Made by a program: the position numbers and the translations under genes
Assembly: GCF_943192995.1 (NCBI RefSeq)
Contig: NZ_CALPCP010000003.1
Span: 1-64,000 of the forward strand
Direction of reading: 5' to 3'
Length of the DNA stretch: 64,000 nt
Source: Flintibacter muris
Lineage (GTDB): Bacteria > Bacillota > Clostridia > Oscillospirales > Oscillospiraceae
The notes under the pieces: generated by a model
Database searches by the model: none
What the model saw: only the letters and a program-made list of their open reading frames with translations
Told to the model about the DNA's origin: nothing
Shown here: piece by piece, positions 8,362 to 17,517 of the stretch
How the letters are laid out: every line of letters starts with the position of its first letter
How positions within the stretch are numbered: position 1 is the stretch's first letter

Positions 8362-9366
8362 ATGAAAGTACGCGTGTACGGAGCTCAGCCCGACGAGCTG
8401 AGGCTCTATGATGAGGCGGAGAAGCAGGGCGGCCTCACCTTCGATTTCGCCAAGGCCCCGCTGAACGAGAGCAATGTGGACGAGGTTCAGGACTGCGAGG
8501 CCATCATTGTGATGACCAACTGCCAGGTCAATGAGAAGGTGGTGGAGATGCTGGCCAAAAAGGGCGTAAAGTATATAGCCACCCGCTCCGCCGGCAGCGA
8601 CCATGTGGACTACGCCGCCGTGAAGAAGTACGGCATGCACTGCTGCAACGTCCCCTTCTACGCCCCTGAGGCCATTTCGGAGCACACCATTCTCATGGCC
8701 CTGCGGGTGCTGCGCCATGAGAAGAAGTGCAGCGCCAAGCTGGCCGCCGGGGACTACACCCTGGAGGGCCTGAAGGGCCGTCAGCTGGGTCAGCTCACCG
8801 CAGGCGTGCTGGGCACTGGCCGCATTGGCCGCACCACCATGACCCTGCTCAATGGGTTCGGCACCAGGGTGCTGGGTTGGGACCCCTATCCCAATGAGCC
8901 CGCCGCCAAGCTGTGCACCTATGTGGAGCGGGACCAGCTGCTCCGTGAGAGCGACATCATCTTCCTCCACTGCCCCCTCACCCCCGACAGCTACCACGTG
9001 ATTGGCAAGGAGACCCTGTCCATGATGCGTGACGGCGCTGTGCTCATCAACACCGCCCGGGGCGGCCTGGTGGACCACGCCGCCGTGCTGGAGGCCCTGA
9101 AGAGCGGCAAGCTCAGCGGCTTTGGCTTTGACGTCTATGAGGATGAGGCCGCCTTTGTGCGCAAAAAGAAGACCCTGGACGAGATCGGCGACCCTGTGTT
9201 TGAGGCCCTGCTGGCCTGTGAGGACGCCATCTACAGCCCCCATGTGGCCTTCTACACCGACGGCGCCATCTACAGCATGATTGAGGTCACCCTGGACAAT
9301 CTGCGCCAGTATCAGGCCACCGGCGAGTGCCGCAACGAAATCAAGGAGGAGGCCGGACCGGTATGA
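8362..9366 (+). CDS. D-2-hydroxyacid dehydrogenase (D-lactate/aryl-lactate type)
   Basis: A 334-residue NAD-dependent dehydrogenase of the D-lactate dehydrogenase type. It shows GVLGTGRIGRTT as the NAD-binding loop near residue 150, NTARGGLVD with the substrate-carboxylate region, and SPHVAFYT with the catalytic His. Similar enzymes (FldH, HadH-type) reduce aryl or branched 2-oxoacids ahead of 2-hydroxyacyl-CoA dehydratases, which fits the downstream genes. Its last codons overlap the aminotransferase start as ATGA, implying translational coupling. Why the operon needs two such dehydrogenases is unclear. Confidence 0.87.
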   Translation: MKVRVYGAQPDELRLYDEAEKQGGLTFDFAKAPLNESNVDEVQDCEAIIVMTNCQVNEKVVEMLAKKGVKYIATRSAGSDHVDYAAVKKYGMHCCNVPFYAPEAISEHTILMALRVLRHEKKCSAKLAAGDYTLEGLKGRQLGQLTAGVLGTGRIGRTTMTLLNGFGTRVLGWDPYPNEPAAKLCTYVERDQLLRESDIIFLHCPLTPDSYHVIGKETLSMMRDGAVLINTARGGLVDHAAVLEALKSGKLSGFGFDVYEDEAAFVRKKKTLDEIGDPVFEALLACEDAIYSPHVAFYTDGAIYSMIEVTLDNLRQYQATGECRNEIKEEAGPV

Positions 9367-10547
9367 GAAACATGGTATCTCAGGGCGCGCAGCGGCTGGA
9401 GCCCTCCCTGATCCGCACTGTGCTGGACCGGGCGGCCGCCCTCCGGAGCGAGGGCCACAGGGTAATCCCCTTCAGCGCCGGTGAACCCAACTTCAACACC
9501 CCCAGCCCCATCAAGGCCGCCGCCCAAAAGGCTATTGAGGAGAATTTTACCCATTATACCTCCAACCGCGGCCTTCCCGGCCTGCGGACCATCATTGCCA
9601 AGATGATGGAGCAGACCACCGGCACGGCCTATGATCCCGAAACCGAGATTATTGTCACCTCCAGCGGCGCCGAGGCCCTGAACAACGCTATCCACGCCTT
9701 TGTGGGCCAGGGCGACGAGGTCATTATCCCCACCCCCGCCTTTGTCTCCTACAAGAACCTGGTGAAGTTCACCGGGGCTGAGGTGGTAGAGGTTCCCCTG
9801 TCTCCCAAGGAGTGCTTCCGTCTGGATGCCAAGGCCATCCAGGCCAAGATCACCCCCAAAACCAAGATGATTATCCTGAACAACCCCAACAACCCCAGCG
9901 GTGCCGTCTACACCCGGGAGGACCTGGAGGCGGTGGCCAAGCTGGCGGTGGAGCACGACCTGCTGGTCCTCTCCGACGAGATGTACAGCCGGCTGGTCTA
10001 CGACGGGGCGGAGTTCGTCTCGGTCACCTCCCTGCCCGGCATGCGGGAGCGGGCCATTGTGGTCAGCGGCTTCTCCAAGTCCTACGCCATGACCGGCTGG
10101 CGGCTGGGCTACCTGATTGCTGACAAGGCCCTGGTCTCCACCATGCTCAAGGTCCACCAGTACTCCACCACCTGCTCCCCCACCTTTATTCAGAAGGGAC
10201 TGGTGGACTCTCTGGAGGACCTCCAGACCGAGAAGGAGGTTCAGGACATGCTGGCCGCCTTCGCCCAGCGCCGCAAGGCCATTCTGGCCGGCCTGGAGAA
10301 GATCCCCGGCCTGACCCCCATCACCCCAAGGGGCGCCTTCTACGTGACAGTGGATGTGTCCGCCACCGGGATGAACGGCATGGACTTTGCCACCAGGCTG
10401 CTGGAGGAGAAGTATGTGGCCACAGTGCCCGCCGCCGCTTTCGACGGCGACACCGCCAACCTCATCCGCATCTCCTACGCCGCCTCTGACGAGGATATTC
10501 AGGAGGGCCTGAAGCGGCTGGAGGACTTTGTCAAGGGACTGAAATAA
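9363..10547 (+). CDS. PLP-dependent aminotransferase, class I
   Basis: A 394-residue fold-type I aminotransferase (AAT superfamily). It carries LNNPNNPSG in the PLP-contact region, VLSDEMYSRL with the pyridine-binding Asp, and SGFSKSYAMTGWRLGY with the Schiff-base lysine near residue 240. It would interconvert an amino acid and its 2-oxoacid, the entry step of the proposed fermentation. Aromatic, aspartate and broad-range enzymes share these motifs, so specificity is open. The ATG at 9363 overlaps the stop of the preceding gene. Confidence 0.9.
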   Translation: MRNMVSQGAQRLEPSLIRTVLDRAAALRSEGHRVIPFSAGEPNFNTPSPIKAAAQKAIEENFTHYTSNRGLPGLRTIIAKMMEQTTGTAYDPETEIIVTSSGAEALNNAIHAFVGQGDEVIIPTPAFVSYKNLVKFTGAEVVEVPLSPKECFRLDAKAIQAKITPKTKMIILNNPNNPSGAVYTREDLEAVAKLAVEHDLLVLSDEMYSRLVYDGAEFVSVTSLPGMRERAIVVSGFSKSYAMTGWRLGYLIADKALVSTMLKVHQYSTTCSPTFIQKGLVDSLEDLQTEKEVQDMLAAFAQRRKAILAGLEKIPGLTPITPRGAFYVTVDVSATGMNGMDFATRLLEEKYVATVPAAAFDGDTANLIRISYAASDEDIQEGLKRLEDFVKGLK

Positions 10548-10578
10548 CCCTGGCCAGACTTGAAAAGGAGAATATTCC

Positions 10579-11238
10579 ATGAGCTTTGCTTTGATCGGAT
10601 CAGGAAAACTGGGGCGGGTGCTGTTTCAGGCCGCTGCGGGACCCCGGCTGGTGATTGATATGCGCCCGGAAAACCTGGAGCCCTTCCGGGCTCAGGCCGA
10701 GCTGGGCGTCACCACCCGGCTGGCCGACGCCGCCCAGTGCCAGGTAACGGCGGCGGCTGTCCCCGCCGGGGCCTGTGAAGAGGTGTTTGCCGCCCTGTGT
10801 CCCCAGCTGCCTGAGGGGCACATCTTCCTCAACTTCTCCACCAACTGGGATATCCCCCAGGAGCTGGCGGAGCAGTACCCCCATCTCCACCTGCTGAATG
10901 TCAAGCTGGTGGGCTCCGCCATTGGCATCTCCCACGGCCTGAAAGGGCTGGCGGTTGTGGCTCAGGCCCCCGGCCAGGTGCTGGAGCAGATCCAGAAGAG
11001 CCTGCCCGGCCTGGAGACGATGGCCGGTGACCCCATTGCTGTGCGGGATATCAATACCCGCGCCACCCGGGCGGCCCTGGCTGCTGCGGTGGCTCTGGAG
11101 AAGGAGCTGGCCGGTCTGGATGTCCCCGCGCCCATGATCCGGGCGGCGGCGGGCTGCCTGATGCCCGGAGTGATAATCGCCTACCAGAACAATGAGCTGG
11201 GTGGTTTTGCCCAAAAGATTGTGGACGAGCTGCGCTGA
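10579..11238 (+). CDS. NAD(P)-binding protein, pyrroline-5-carboxylate reductase-like
   Basis: A 219-residue protein that begins with a Rossmann motif (ALIGSGKLGRVL) and continues like the ProC/F420-dependent oxidoreductase superfamily, including the FNFSTN-type and MPGVI segments. At 219 residues it is shorter than typical ProC (about 265). Candidate roles are reduction of a cyclic imine or a side activity on the pathway's amino acid. It lies 31 bp after the aminotransferase with a good AAAGGAG site, clearly in the same operon. Confidence 0.6.
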   Translation: MSFALIGSGKLGRVLFQAAAGPRLVIDMRPENLEPFRAQAELGVTTRLADAAQCQVTAAAVPAGACEEVFAALCPQLPEGHIFLNFSTNWDIPQELAEQYPHLHLLNVKLVGSAIGISHGLKGLAVVAQAPGQVLEQIQKSLPGLETMAGDPIAVRDINTRATRAALAAAVALEKELAGLDVPAPMIRAAAGCLMPGVIIAYQNNELGGFAQKIVDELR

Positions 11239-11327
11239 GCGGCTGTCCACAGGGGAATAATCGAGAGCACAAACAGGGAACACCTCCCTGTCCCTGTAAA
11301 TATAAGGCAGAAGAAAGGAAAAAAGAC

Positions 11328-12608
11328 ATGAAGGTTATCATCGTAGGCGGTGGCTGGGCCGGTTCCGGCGCCGCTATCGCCGCCCGCAACGCAGGCGCCG
11401 AGGTCACTGTTCTGGAGCGTACCGACATGCTGCTGGGTACTGGTCTGGTGGGTGGCATCATGCGCAACAACGGCCGTTTCACCGCCACAGAGGAGATGAT
11501 CGCTCTGGGCGGAAACGAGATTTTTGAGACCATTGACGCAAATTGCCGCCACAAAAATATCGAGTTCCCCGGCCACAAGCATGCCAGCCTGTATGACATC
11601 GCCCTCATTGAGCCCGCCATCCGCAATCTTCTGGTGAGCAAGGGCATTGAGGTCCGCCTCCAGGCCCGGATGAAGGACGTGGAGATGGACGGCGAGAAGA
11701 TCACCGCCGTCATCCTGGACGACGACGAGAAGATTACCGGTGATGTGTTCATTGACGCCACCGGCAGCGCCGGTCCTATGGGCAACTGCGGCAAGTACGG
11801 CAACGGCTGTGCCATGTGCGTGCTGCGCTGCCCCTCCTACGGCGGCCGTGTGAGCCTGGTGGGCAAGGCCGGCGTCCCCGAGAAGCAGGGCAAAAAGGCC
11901 GACGGCACCATTGGCGCTATGAGCGGCTCCTGCAAGCTGTTTAAGGAGTCTCTCAGCAAGGAGATTGTGGACATGCTGAACAACACCGGCGTGGCTGTCA
12001 TCCCCCTGCCTGAGGAGCTGCGCAAGGGCGAGGGTGCCCTGGCCAAGAAGGCCTGCCAGCAGTACGCGCTGAAGGAGTTCAACGAGAACATCATCCTGCT
12101 GGACACCGGCCACGCCAAGCTGATGACCCCCTACTACCCCCTGGAGCAGCTGCACCAGGTTCCCGGTTTTGAGAACGCCCGGTATGAGGACCCCTACGCC
12201 GGCGGCAAGGGCAACTCCATGCGCTACATGGCGCTGGCTCCCCGGGACGACGCTTTGAAGGTTAAGGGCCTGGACAACGTGTTCTGCGGCGGTGAGAAGG
12301 CCGGACTGCTGGTCGGCCACACCGAGGCCATTGTCACCGGTACTCTGGCCGGCCACAATGCGGTGCGCTATGCCCTGGGTCAGGAGTTGCTGGTCCTGCC
12401 CGAAACTCTGACCGTGGGCGACGCCATCTCCTATGTCCGCCAGGTGATGGACACCGAGGAGGGCATGACCAAAAAGTACACCTTCTCCGGCTCCGTCTAC
12501 TTCAACCGGATGCAGGAGCAGGGCCTGTACACCACCGATATCGCTACCATCAAGGACAAGGTAGACAAGACCGGTCTGACCGGTGTGTTCTCCAAAAAAC
12601 TGGCTTGA
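11328..12608 (+). CDS. FAD-dependent oxidoreductase
   Basis: A 426-residue flavoprotein starting with a dinucleotide-binding motif (VIIVGGGWAGSGAAIAARNA) and an adenine-side VTVLERTD strand. GDVFIDATGSAG and the C-terminal NVFCGGEKAGLLVGHTEA complete an FAD fold resembling the GidA/TrmFO group. The cysteine cluster NGCAMCVLRCPSYGG near residue 165 is unusual and could bind a metal or act in redox. Its substrate is unknown; position between the dehydrogenases and the permease suggests oxidation of the pathway substrate or electron transfer. Confidence 0.7.
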   Translation: MKVIIVGGGWAGSGAAIAARNAGAEVTVLERTDMLLGTGLVGGIMRNNGRFTATEEMIALGGNEIFETIDANCRHKNIEFPGHKHASLYDIALIEPAIRNLLVSKGIEVRLQARMKDVEMDGEKITAVILDDDEKITGDVFIDATGSAGPMGNCGKYGNGCAMCVLRCPSYGGRVSLVGKAGVPEKQGKKADGTIGAMSGSCKLFKESLSKEIVDMLNNTGVAVIPLPEELRKGEGALAKKACQQYALKEFNENIILLDTGHAKLMTPYYPLEQLHQVPGFENARYEDPYAGGKGNSMRYMALAPRDDALKVKGLDNVFCGGEKAGLLVGHTEAIVTGTLAGHNAVRYALGQELLVLPETLTVGDAISYVRQVMDTEEGMTKKYTFSGSVYFNRMQEQGLYTTDIATIKDKVDKTGLTGVFSKKLA

Positions 12609-12671
12609 TTTATGTTAGGAGATACATGAAAACAAATTCACTGACTATAATTTAAGGGAGATGTGGCCTAC

Positions 12672-14069
12672 GTGATAGAGCTAACTTATATGCATTATAT
12701 TTACCTGGCGGTCATTGTGGTTGTCATTGCGCTGATGATTATGAAGCACGACGTAGTGGTGCCCTGTATCGTCGGACTGTTTGTACTGGGCTTCTGCTAC
12801 AGCGGTTTCAGCCTGATCGGCGGCGCCCAGGCCGTGTTCAACGGCATGATGGCGGCGGGCGGAGACCTGTTTGATATCATGCTGATTATCGCGCTGATGG
12901 TGGCTATGCTGAAAGCCATGGAGGCCATAGGGGCGGACCGAATGATGATTGCCCCGGCCACCAAGCTGATTAAAAGCCCCACAATGGCCTTCTTCGTGAT
13001 TGCCGTTGTGATGTATATCTGCGCCTCCTTCTTCTGGCCCACCCCCGCCACCGCTCTGGTTGGCACGATTCTGATCCCCATTGCCATGAAGGCGGGCCTG
13101 GCCCCCATGATGGCCTGTATCGCCATGAATATCGCCGGCCACGGCATGGCCCTGTCCGGTGACCTGGTGCTCCAGGGCGCTCCCGCCCTGTCCGCCGGCG
13201 CCTCCAACGCCGACCTGCCCACCGTTGTGGCCAATGGCGGCATTCTGGCCACCATCACCGGCGTGGTAGTAATCGTGATCACTGTGGTCATGTACCGCAA
13301 GGAGATTACTACCCGCTACGTCCCCGCGGAGGGCGAGCAGGCCCAGCAGGCTGCTGAGGTGGCCAATCCCCCCAAGTGCGCCAAGGCGTTTGCCGTAATC
13401 GTCCCTATTGTGTTCTTTATCATTGTACTGCGCATTATTGCCGGCGCCGCCATCCCCAGCATGTCCAAAATTTTCGGCGGCGACGCCACCGCCCTGCTGG
13501 GCGGCGCGGCCTCCATGCTGCTCATCCTGATCTGCCTGTTTACCGACCGCAAAACCTTCCTGGAGAAGATTGGCGACTATCTGCGCACCGGTATGCTGTT
13601 CTCCATCAAGATCTTCGCCGTGGTGATTCCCATTGCCGCCTTCTTCTTCCTGGGCAATCCGGAAACCGCCCCCGGCATCCTGGGCGAGGGAGCTCCCGGT
13701 TTCCTGTTTGATCTGGGCAACGCCATGCAGAATGTTCTGCCTCTGAACCCCATCACCCTGTCCATTGGTATTGCCATCATTGGCGGCATCACCGGTCTGG
13801 ACGGCTCCGGCTTCTCCGGTGTGCCTCTGGTGGCCGGACTGGCGGCCGCTCTGGGCGGCCCTCTGGGCTATGATGTGGCCATGCTGGCCGCTCTGGGCCA
13901 GGTATCTGCCATCTGGGTTGGCGGCGGCTGTCTGAGCGCCTGGGCCTTTGGCGCTGTGGCCAGCGCAGGCGTGGCGGGAGTATCTCCCGCGGAGCTGGTC
14001 CGGAAAAACTTTATCCCCGTTATCACCGGTCTGGCCGTTGCCAGTATTGTAACCGCGTTTATGCTGTAA
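12672..14069 (+). CDS. Putative organic-anion permease (ion transporter superfamily)
   Basis: A very hydrophobic protein of about 465 residues with some 11-12 membrane segments. Paired motifs around SFFWPTPATALVG (first half) and GLDGSGFSGVPLVAGLAAALGG (second half) give the two-fold architecture of IT-superfamily carriers (GntP, DcuC, CitM relatives). The start is ambiguous: GTG at 12672 is 11 bases after AAGGGAG, while GTG 12663 and ATG 12690 are in frame. It likely imports the amino or hydroxy acid degraded by this operon, or exports its end product. Confidence 0.6.
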   Translation: MIELTYMHYIYLAVIVVVIALMIMKHDVVVPCIVGLFVLGFCYSGFSLIGGAQAVFNGMMAAGGDLFDIMLIIALMVAMLKAMEAIGADRMMIAPATKLIKSPTMAFFVIAVVMYICASFFWPTPATALVGTILIPIAMKAGLAPMMACIAMNIAGHGMALSGDLVLQGAPALSAGASNADLPTVVANGGILATITGVVVIVITVVMYRKEITTRYVPAEGEQAQQAAEVANPPKCAKAFAVIVPIVFFIIVLRIIAGAAIPSMSKIFGGDATALLGGAASMLLILICLFTDRKTFLEKIGDYLRTGMLFSIKIFAVVIPIAAFFFLGNPETAPGILGEGAPGFLFDLGNAMQNVLPLNPITLSIGIAIIGGITGLDGSGFSGVPLVAGLAAALGGPLGYDVAMLAALGQVSAIWVGGGCLSAWAFGAVASAGVAGVSPAELVRKNFIPVITGLAVASIVTAFML

Positions 14070-14098
14070 ATAACGCCTTTTAGCTATTGCAGAGCTTC

Positions 14099-14144
14099 AC
14101 GGGCCGCCGCACCTCCGCATCAGCGAAGGGGAGCGGCGGCCCGT
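14099..14144 (+). other. Large intercistronic hairpin without T run
   Basis: ACGGGCCGCCGC 14099-14110 pairs perfectly with GCGGCGGCCCGT 14133-14144. No T tract follows, so it is more likely an mRNA-stabilising or polarity element between the permease and the enoyl-CoA hydratase than a full terminator. Confidence 0.6.
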
Positions 14145-14185
14145 CCTCATGTTTATCTGATTAAGAAGGGACTGTTTGCTGATCC

Positions 14186-14968
14186 ATGGATTTTGAAAAT
14201 ATCCTCTATGAGGTAGAGGACGGTATTTTGTATCTGACCCTGAACCGCCCCGACGTGCGCAACGCCCTGAGCCCCGCCATGTGGCGGGATATCCAGGGCG
14301 CGGTCCAGCGGGCGGGGAGCGACCCGGAGGTCCAGGTGGTTATCATCTCGGGCAAGGGCGGCAAGGCCCTGGCCAGCGGAGCGGATATCCGGGAGATTCA
14401 TGACCGGGACTACCTCAAGCAGATGGAGGGCACCGCCACCATCTGCCTGAAAATGGTGGAGGACCTGTACAAGCCCACCATCTGCGCCATCAACGGCTAC
14501 GCCCTGGGGGGCGGCTGTGAGCTGGCCATGTCCTGTGACATCCGGGTGGCCACCAAGCGCTCCAAGTTCGGCCAGCCCGAGACGGGCCTGGGCATCATGC
14601 CCGGCGCCGGCGGCACTCAGCGTCTGGCCCGGCTGGTGGGCCTGGGCCGGGCCAAGGAGCTGATCTTCACCGGACGCATTATTTCCGCCGAGGAGGCCGC
14701 CTCCATTGGCCTGGTGAACCACGTGACTGAAGACACCGAGGAGGAGTTGATGGCCTGCGCCAAGGATCTGGCCGCTCAGATCATGAAAAAGGGCCCCATG
14801 GCCACCAATCTGGCCAAGCTGTGCATCAATCTGGGCTATGAGACCGACATCAACACCGGCCTGATGATCGAGCGGCTGGCCCAGACTATCGCCTTCAGCA
14901 CCGAGGACCGGAAAGAGGGTACCGCCGCTTTCCTGGAGAAGCGGGCCGCCCAGTTTACAGGAAAATAA
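14186..14968 (+). CDS. Enoyl-CoA hydratase (crotonase family)
   Basis: A 260-residue crotonase-family enzyme that adds water to 2-enoyl-CoA to give 3-hydroxyacyl-CoA. The oxyanion-hole region (ALASGADI near residue 67, ALGGGCELAMSCD near 105-117) and both catalytic glutamates (GGCELA and QPETGLGIMPGAGGTQRL) are intact, so a true hydratase is expected rather than an isomerase or dehalogenase variant. It leads the CoA part of the cluster, 20 bp before the CoA-transferase, and would act on the product of the 2-hydroxyacyl-CoA dehydratase. Confidence 0.9.
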   Translation: MDFENILYEVEDGILYLTLNRPDVRNALSPAMWRDIQGAVQRAGSDPEVQVVIISGKGGKALASGADIREIHDRDYLKQMEGTATICLKMVEDLYKPTICAINGYALGGGCELAMSCDIRVATKRSKFGQPETGLGIMPGAGGTQRLARLVGLGRAKELIFTGRIISAEEAASIGLVNHVTEDTEEELMACAKDLAAQIMKKGPMATNLAKLCINLGYETDINTGLMIERLAQTIAFSTEDRKEGTAAFLEKRAAQFTGK

Positions 14969-14988
14969 TTTAGTAAGAGGGGATCATT

Positions 14989-16191
14989 ATGAAACCATTT
15001 GAAGGAATTAAAGTTGTGGAGCTGTCCACCATGCTGGCAGCCTCCATGACAGGCCGTATCCTGGCCGAGTGGGGAGCCGACGTCATCAAGGTGGAGTCTA
15101 TGAACGGCGACGCCTGGCGCAAGCAGGCGGGCACCACCATGTCCCCCTGCACCCCCGACGCCAACCCCAACTTTGATATGCAGAATCTGAACAAGCGCTT
15201 TGTGGGCCTGAACATGCGCACCCCCGAGGGCCATGCGGCCATGATTAAGCTGCTGGAGGGGGCAGACATCCTAGTAACCAACTACCGGGTCCAGGCCCTG
15301 GAGGGCATGGGTCTGGCCTATGAACAGTTGAAGGACCGCTTCCCCAAGCTGATTCACGCCTCCGTGCTGGGCTACGGCGACAAGGGCCCGGACAAGGACC
15401 GCCCCGGCTATGACTACACCGCCTTTTTCTCCCGCTCCGGCCTGATGGCCGACCTGCCTCCCGCCGGCGCCGGACCCCTGGTGCCCATTGGCGGCGTGGG
15501 CGACCACAGCGTGGCTGTGGCCCTGGCCGGCGGTATCGCCGCCGCCATGTTCCGCCGGGAGCGCACCGGTTTGGGCGATAAAGTGGACGTCTCTCTGCTC
15601 CAGATCGGCTCCTTTATCGGCAGCACCGGCATCCTCAACGGCTTCAACGGCCGCAAACTCCCCCGTGACCGCTACGACTGCGGCCACGCCGGCAGCAACA
15701 CCTACCAGGGCTCCGACGGCGAGTGGCTCTACCTGGCCGTTATTGACTACCGCCGCTTCCCCGAGTTCTGTGAGCTGATTGGCATGCCTGAGATCGCCAC
15801 CGACCCCAAGTACTCCACCTCTGAGGCCTACTATAAGAACAAGGCCGAGCTGACCCGTATCTTCGACGGCGTCTTCGCCCAGCACCCCGTGGACTACTGG
15901 GACAAGATTCTGGAGGAGCACGACCTGCCCCACGAGGTTCTGCGCCACTTCAAGGACGTACCCAACGACCCCCAGGCCATTGCCAACCACTACGTCCATA
16001 ACTATGAGTATCCCGACGGCACCAAAACCGTCTTTGTCAACGGCCCTGTCCACTTTGGCAGTGTGGACCCCGAGCAGTTCAGCTATCAGACCTCCGGCCC
16101 TATCGGACGGGACACCGCCCAGGTGCTCAAGGAGCTGGGCTACTCTGATGAAAAGATTGCCGAGATGTATGAGGCCAAAGAAATCCGCTAA
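14989..16191 (+). CDS. Class III CoA-transferase (CaiB/BaiF, FldA/HadA-like)
   Basis: A 400-residue family III CoA-transferase. The catalytic aspartate is D142 in GYDYTAFFSRSGLM, matching the GYD-RSG motif of formyl-CoA transferase, FldA and HadA. In the amino-acid pathways this enzyme moves CoA from an acyl-CoA product to the 2-hydroxyacid, priming it for dehydration. The two dehydratase subunits directly downstream make that role very likely here. RBS and ATG are clear (AGAGGGG, ATG 14989). Confidence 0.88.
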   Translation: MKPFEGIKVVELSTMLAASMTGRILAEWGADVIKVESMNGDAWRKQAGTTMSPCTPDANPNFDMQNLNKRFVGLNMRTPEGHAAMIKLLEGADILVTNYRVQALEGMGLAYEQLKDRFPKLIHASVLGYGDKGPDKDRPGYDYTAFFSRSGLMADLPPAGAGPLVPIGGVGDHSVAVALAGGIAAAMFRRERTGLGDKVDVSLLQIGSFIGSTGILNGFNGRKLPRDRYDCGHAGSNTYQGSDGEWLYLAVIDYRRFPEFCELIGMPEIATDPKYSTSEAYYKNKAELTRIFDGVFAQHPVDYWDKILEEHDLPHEVLRHFKDVPNDPQAIANHYVHNYEYPDGTKTVFVNGPVHFGSVDPEQFSYQTSGPIGRDTAQVLKELGYSDEKIAEMYEAKEIR

Positions 16192-16218
16192 TTTTCTTGA
16201 AAGAAGGCAGACGCAATT

Positions 16219-17517
16219 ATGAGTGAACCTGTTGTCAATCCCGGGACGGAGCAGACCGCGCCCCCTCCCAAGCCCAAACGGCCCAAGCCTAAGTCCATGC
16301 TGATGATCGGTGAGCAGACCACAGCCCTGTTTGAAAACGCCCGCCTGGCCAAGGAGCGGGGAGAGAAGGTGGGCTGGTCCGCCTCCATCTTCCCCCAGGA
16401 GATTGCCGAGACCCTGGGGCTGAATGTCCTCTACCCTGAAAACCACGCCGCCGGTATCGCCGCCCGGCACCAGGCCGACCCCTTCCTCCAGGAGTGCGAG
16501 GGCCCTCTGGGCTACTCCAACGACCTGTGTGCTTACGCCAAGCTGAATCTGGCCTACGCCGCCGTTCTCAACGACGAGAGCGAGATTGAGCTGCCCGACG
16601 GCGGCAAGATGGTCAAGCCCGACTTTCTGCTGCTGACCAACAACATCTGCAACCAGCTGACCAAGTGGTATGAGAACCTGGCCCGCCAGATGAATATTCC
16701 CATCTTCTTTATCGACACCTGCTACAACCCCTTCGACTATGTCACCGAGACACGGGTGCGCTATGTCCGAGCCCAGATTGACCAGCTGATTCAGGACCTG
16801 TGCGCTTTTACCGGCAAGACTTGGGATGAGGAGCGCTTCAAGGAGGTCATGGCCATCTCCCAGCGCAACAGCTACCTGTGGGAGCGGGCCAACGGCCTGC
16901 TGGACCACAAGCCCGCCCCCATTGGCGGCTTTGAGCTGTTCAACTACATGTCCGCCATGGTGTGCAACCGGGGCAAGACATCCACCACCGCCATTATGGA
17001 GCAGCTCAACGCTGAGATGGAGGAGCACATTAAAAACGGCACCTCCACCTTCCCCGTGGAGCAGGAGTTCCGGGTGTCCTGGGACGGTATCGCCTGCTGG
17101 CCCTACCTGAGCCACAATCTGCGCACCCTGAAAAAGTACGGCATCAACATGGTGGCCTCCAGCTACGGCAAGGCCTGGGCCATTGAGTATGAGGACCTGG
17201 ACGGCATGGCCCGCGCCTACTGCTTTGCCTCCACCAACGGAGACAACGCCACCACCATGATCTCCCGCCGCCTGGAGGCCCTGAAACAGTTTGGCTGTGA
17301 GGGCACCATCTACCACGTGAACCGCAGCTGCAAAGTGATGGACTGCCAGATGATGGAGGTCCAGCGCCAGCTGTCCGAACAGGCGGGAGTCCCCTTCACC
17401 TCCTTCGACGGCGATCAGGCGGACTATCGCAACTACAGCGAGGCCCAGTTTGAAACCCGCATCCAGGGCCTGGTGGAAGTAATGAAGCAGAACAAGGAGG
17501 CGAAGACCAATGGCTGA
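16219..17517 (+). CDS. 2-hydroxyacyl-CoA dehydratase, first subunit (FldB/HadB/HgdA-like)
   Basis: A 432-residue subunit of the radical 2-hydroxyacyl-CoA dehydratase, which removes water from (R)-2-hydroxyacyl-CoA through a ketyl radical. Cysteines suited to the [4Fe-4S] cluster stand in SNDLCAYAK, NNICNQL and VNRSCKVMDC, the spacing known from HadB/HgdA. The C-terminal codons overlap the second subunit's start by 8 bases. A proline/lysine-rich N-terminal extension of about 30 residues precedes the conserved part. The required ATP-dependent activator is not encoded nearby. Confidence 0.9.
   Translation: MSEPVVNPGTEQTAPPPKPKRPKPKSMLMIGEQTTALFENARLAKERGEKVGWSASIFPQEIAETLGLNVLYPENHAAGIAARHQADPFLQECEGPLGYSNDLCAYAKLNLAYAAVLNDESEIELPDGGKMVKPDFLLLTNNICNQLTKWYENLARQMNIPIFFIDTCYNPFDYVTETRVRYVRAQIDQLIQDLCAFTGKTWDEERFKEVMAISQRNSYLWERANGLLDHKPAPIGGFELFNYMSAMVCNRGKTSTTAIMEQLNAEMEEHIKNGTSTFPVEQEFRVSWDGIACWPYLSHNLRTLKKYGINMVASSYGKAWAIEYEDLDGMARAYCFASTNGDNATTMISRRLEALKQFGCEGTIYHVNRSCKVMDCQMMEVQRQLSEQAGVPFTSFDGDQADYRNYSEAQFETRIQGLVEVMKQNKEAKTNG

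Noticed and set aside
15271-17316. 681-codon minus-strand frame over the CoA-transferase and dehydratase genes
   Set aside because: Shadow of well-supported plus-strand enzymes; no motif or RBS supports it.
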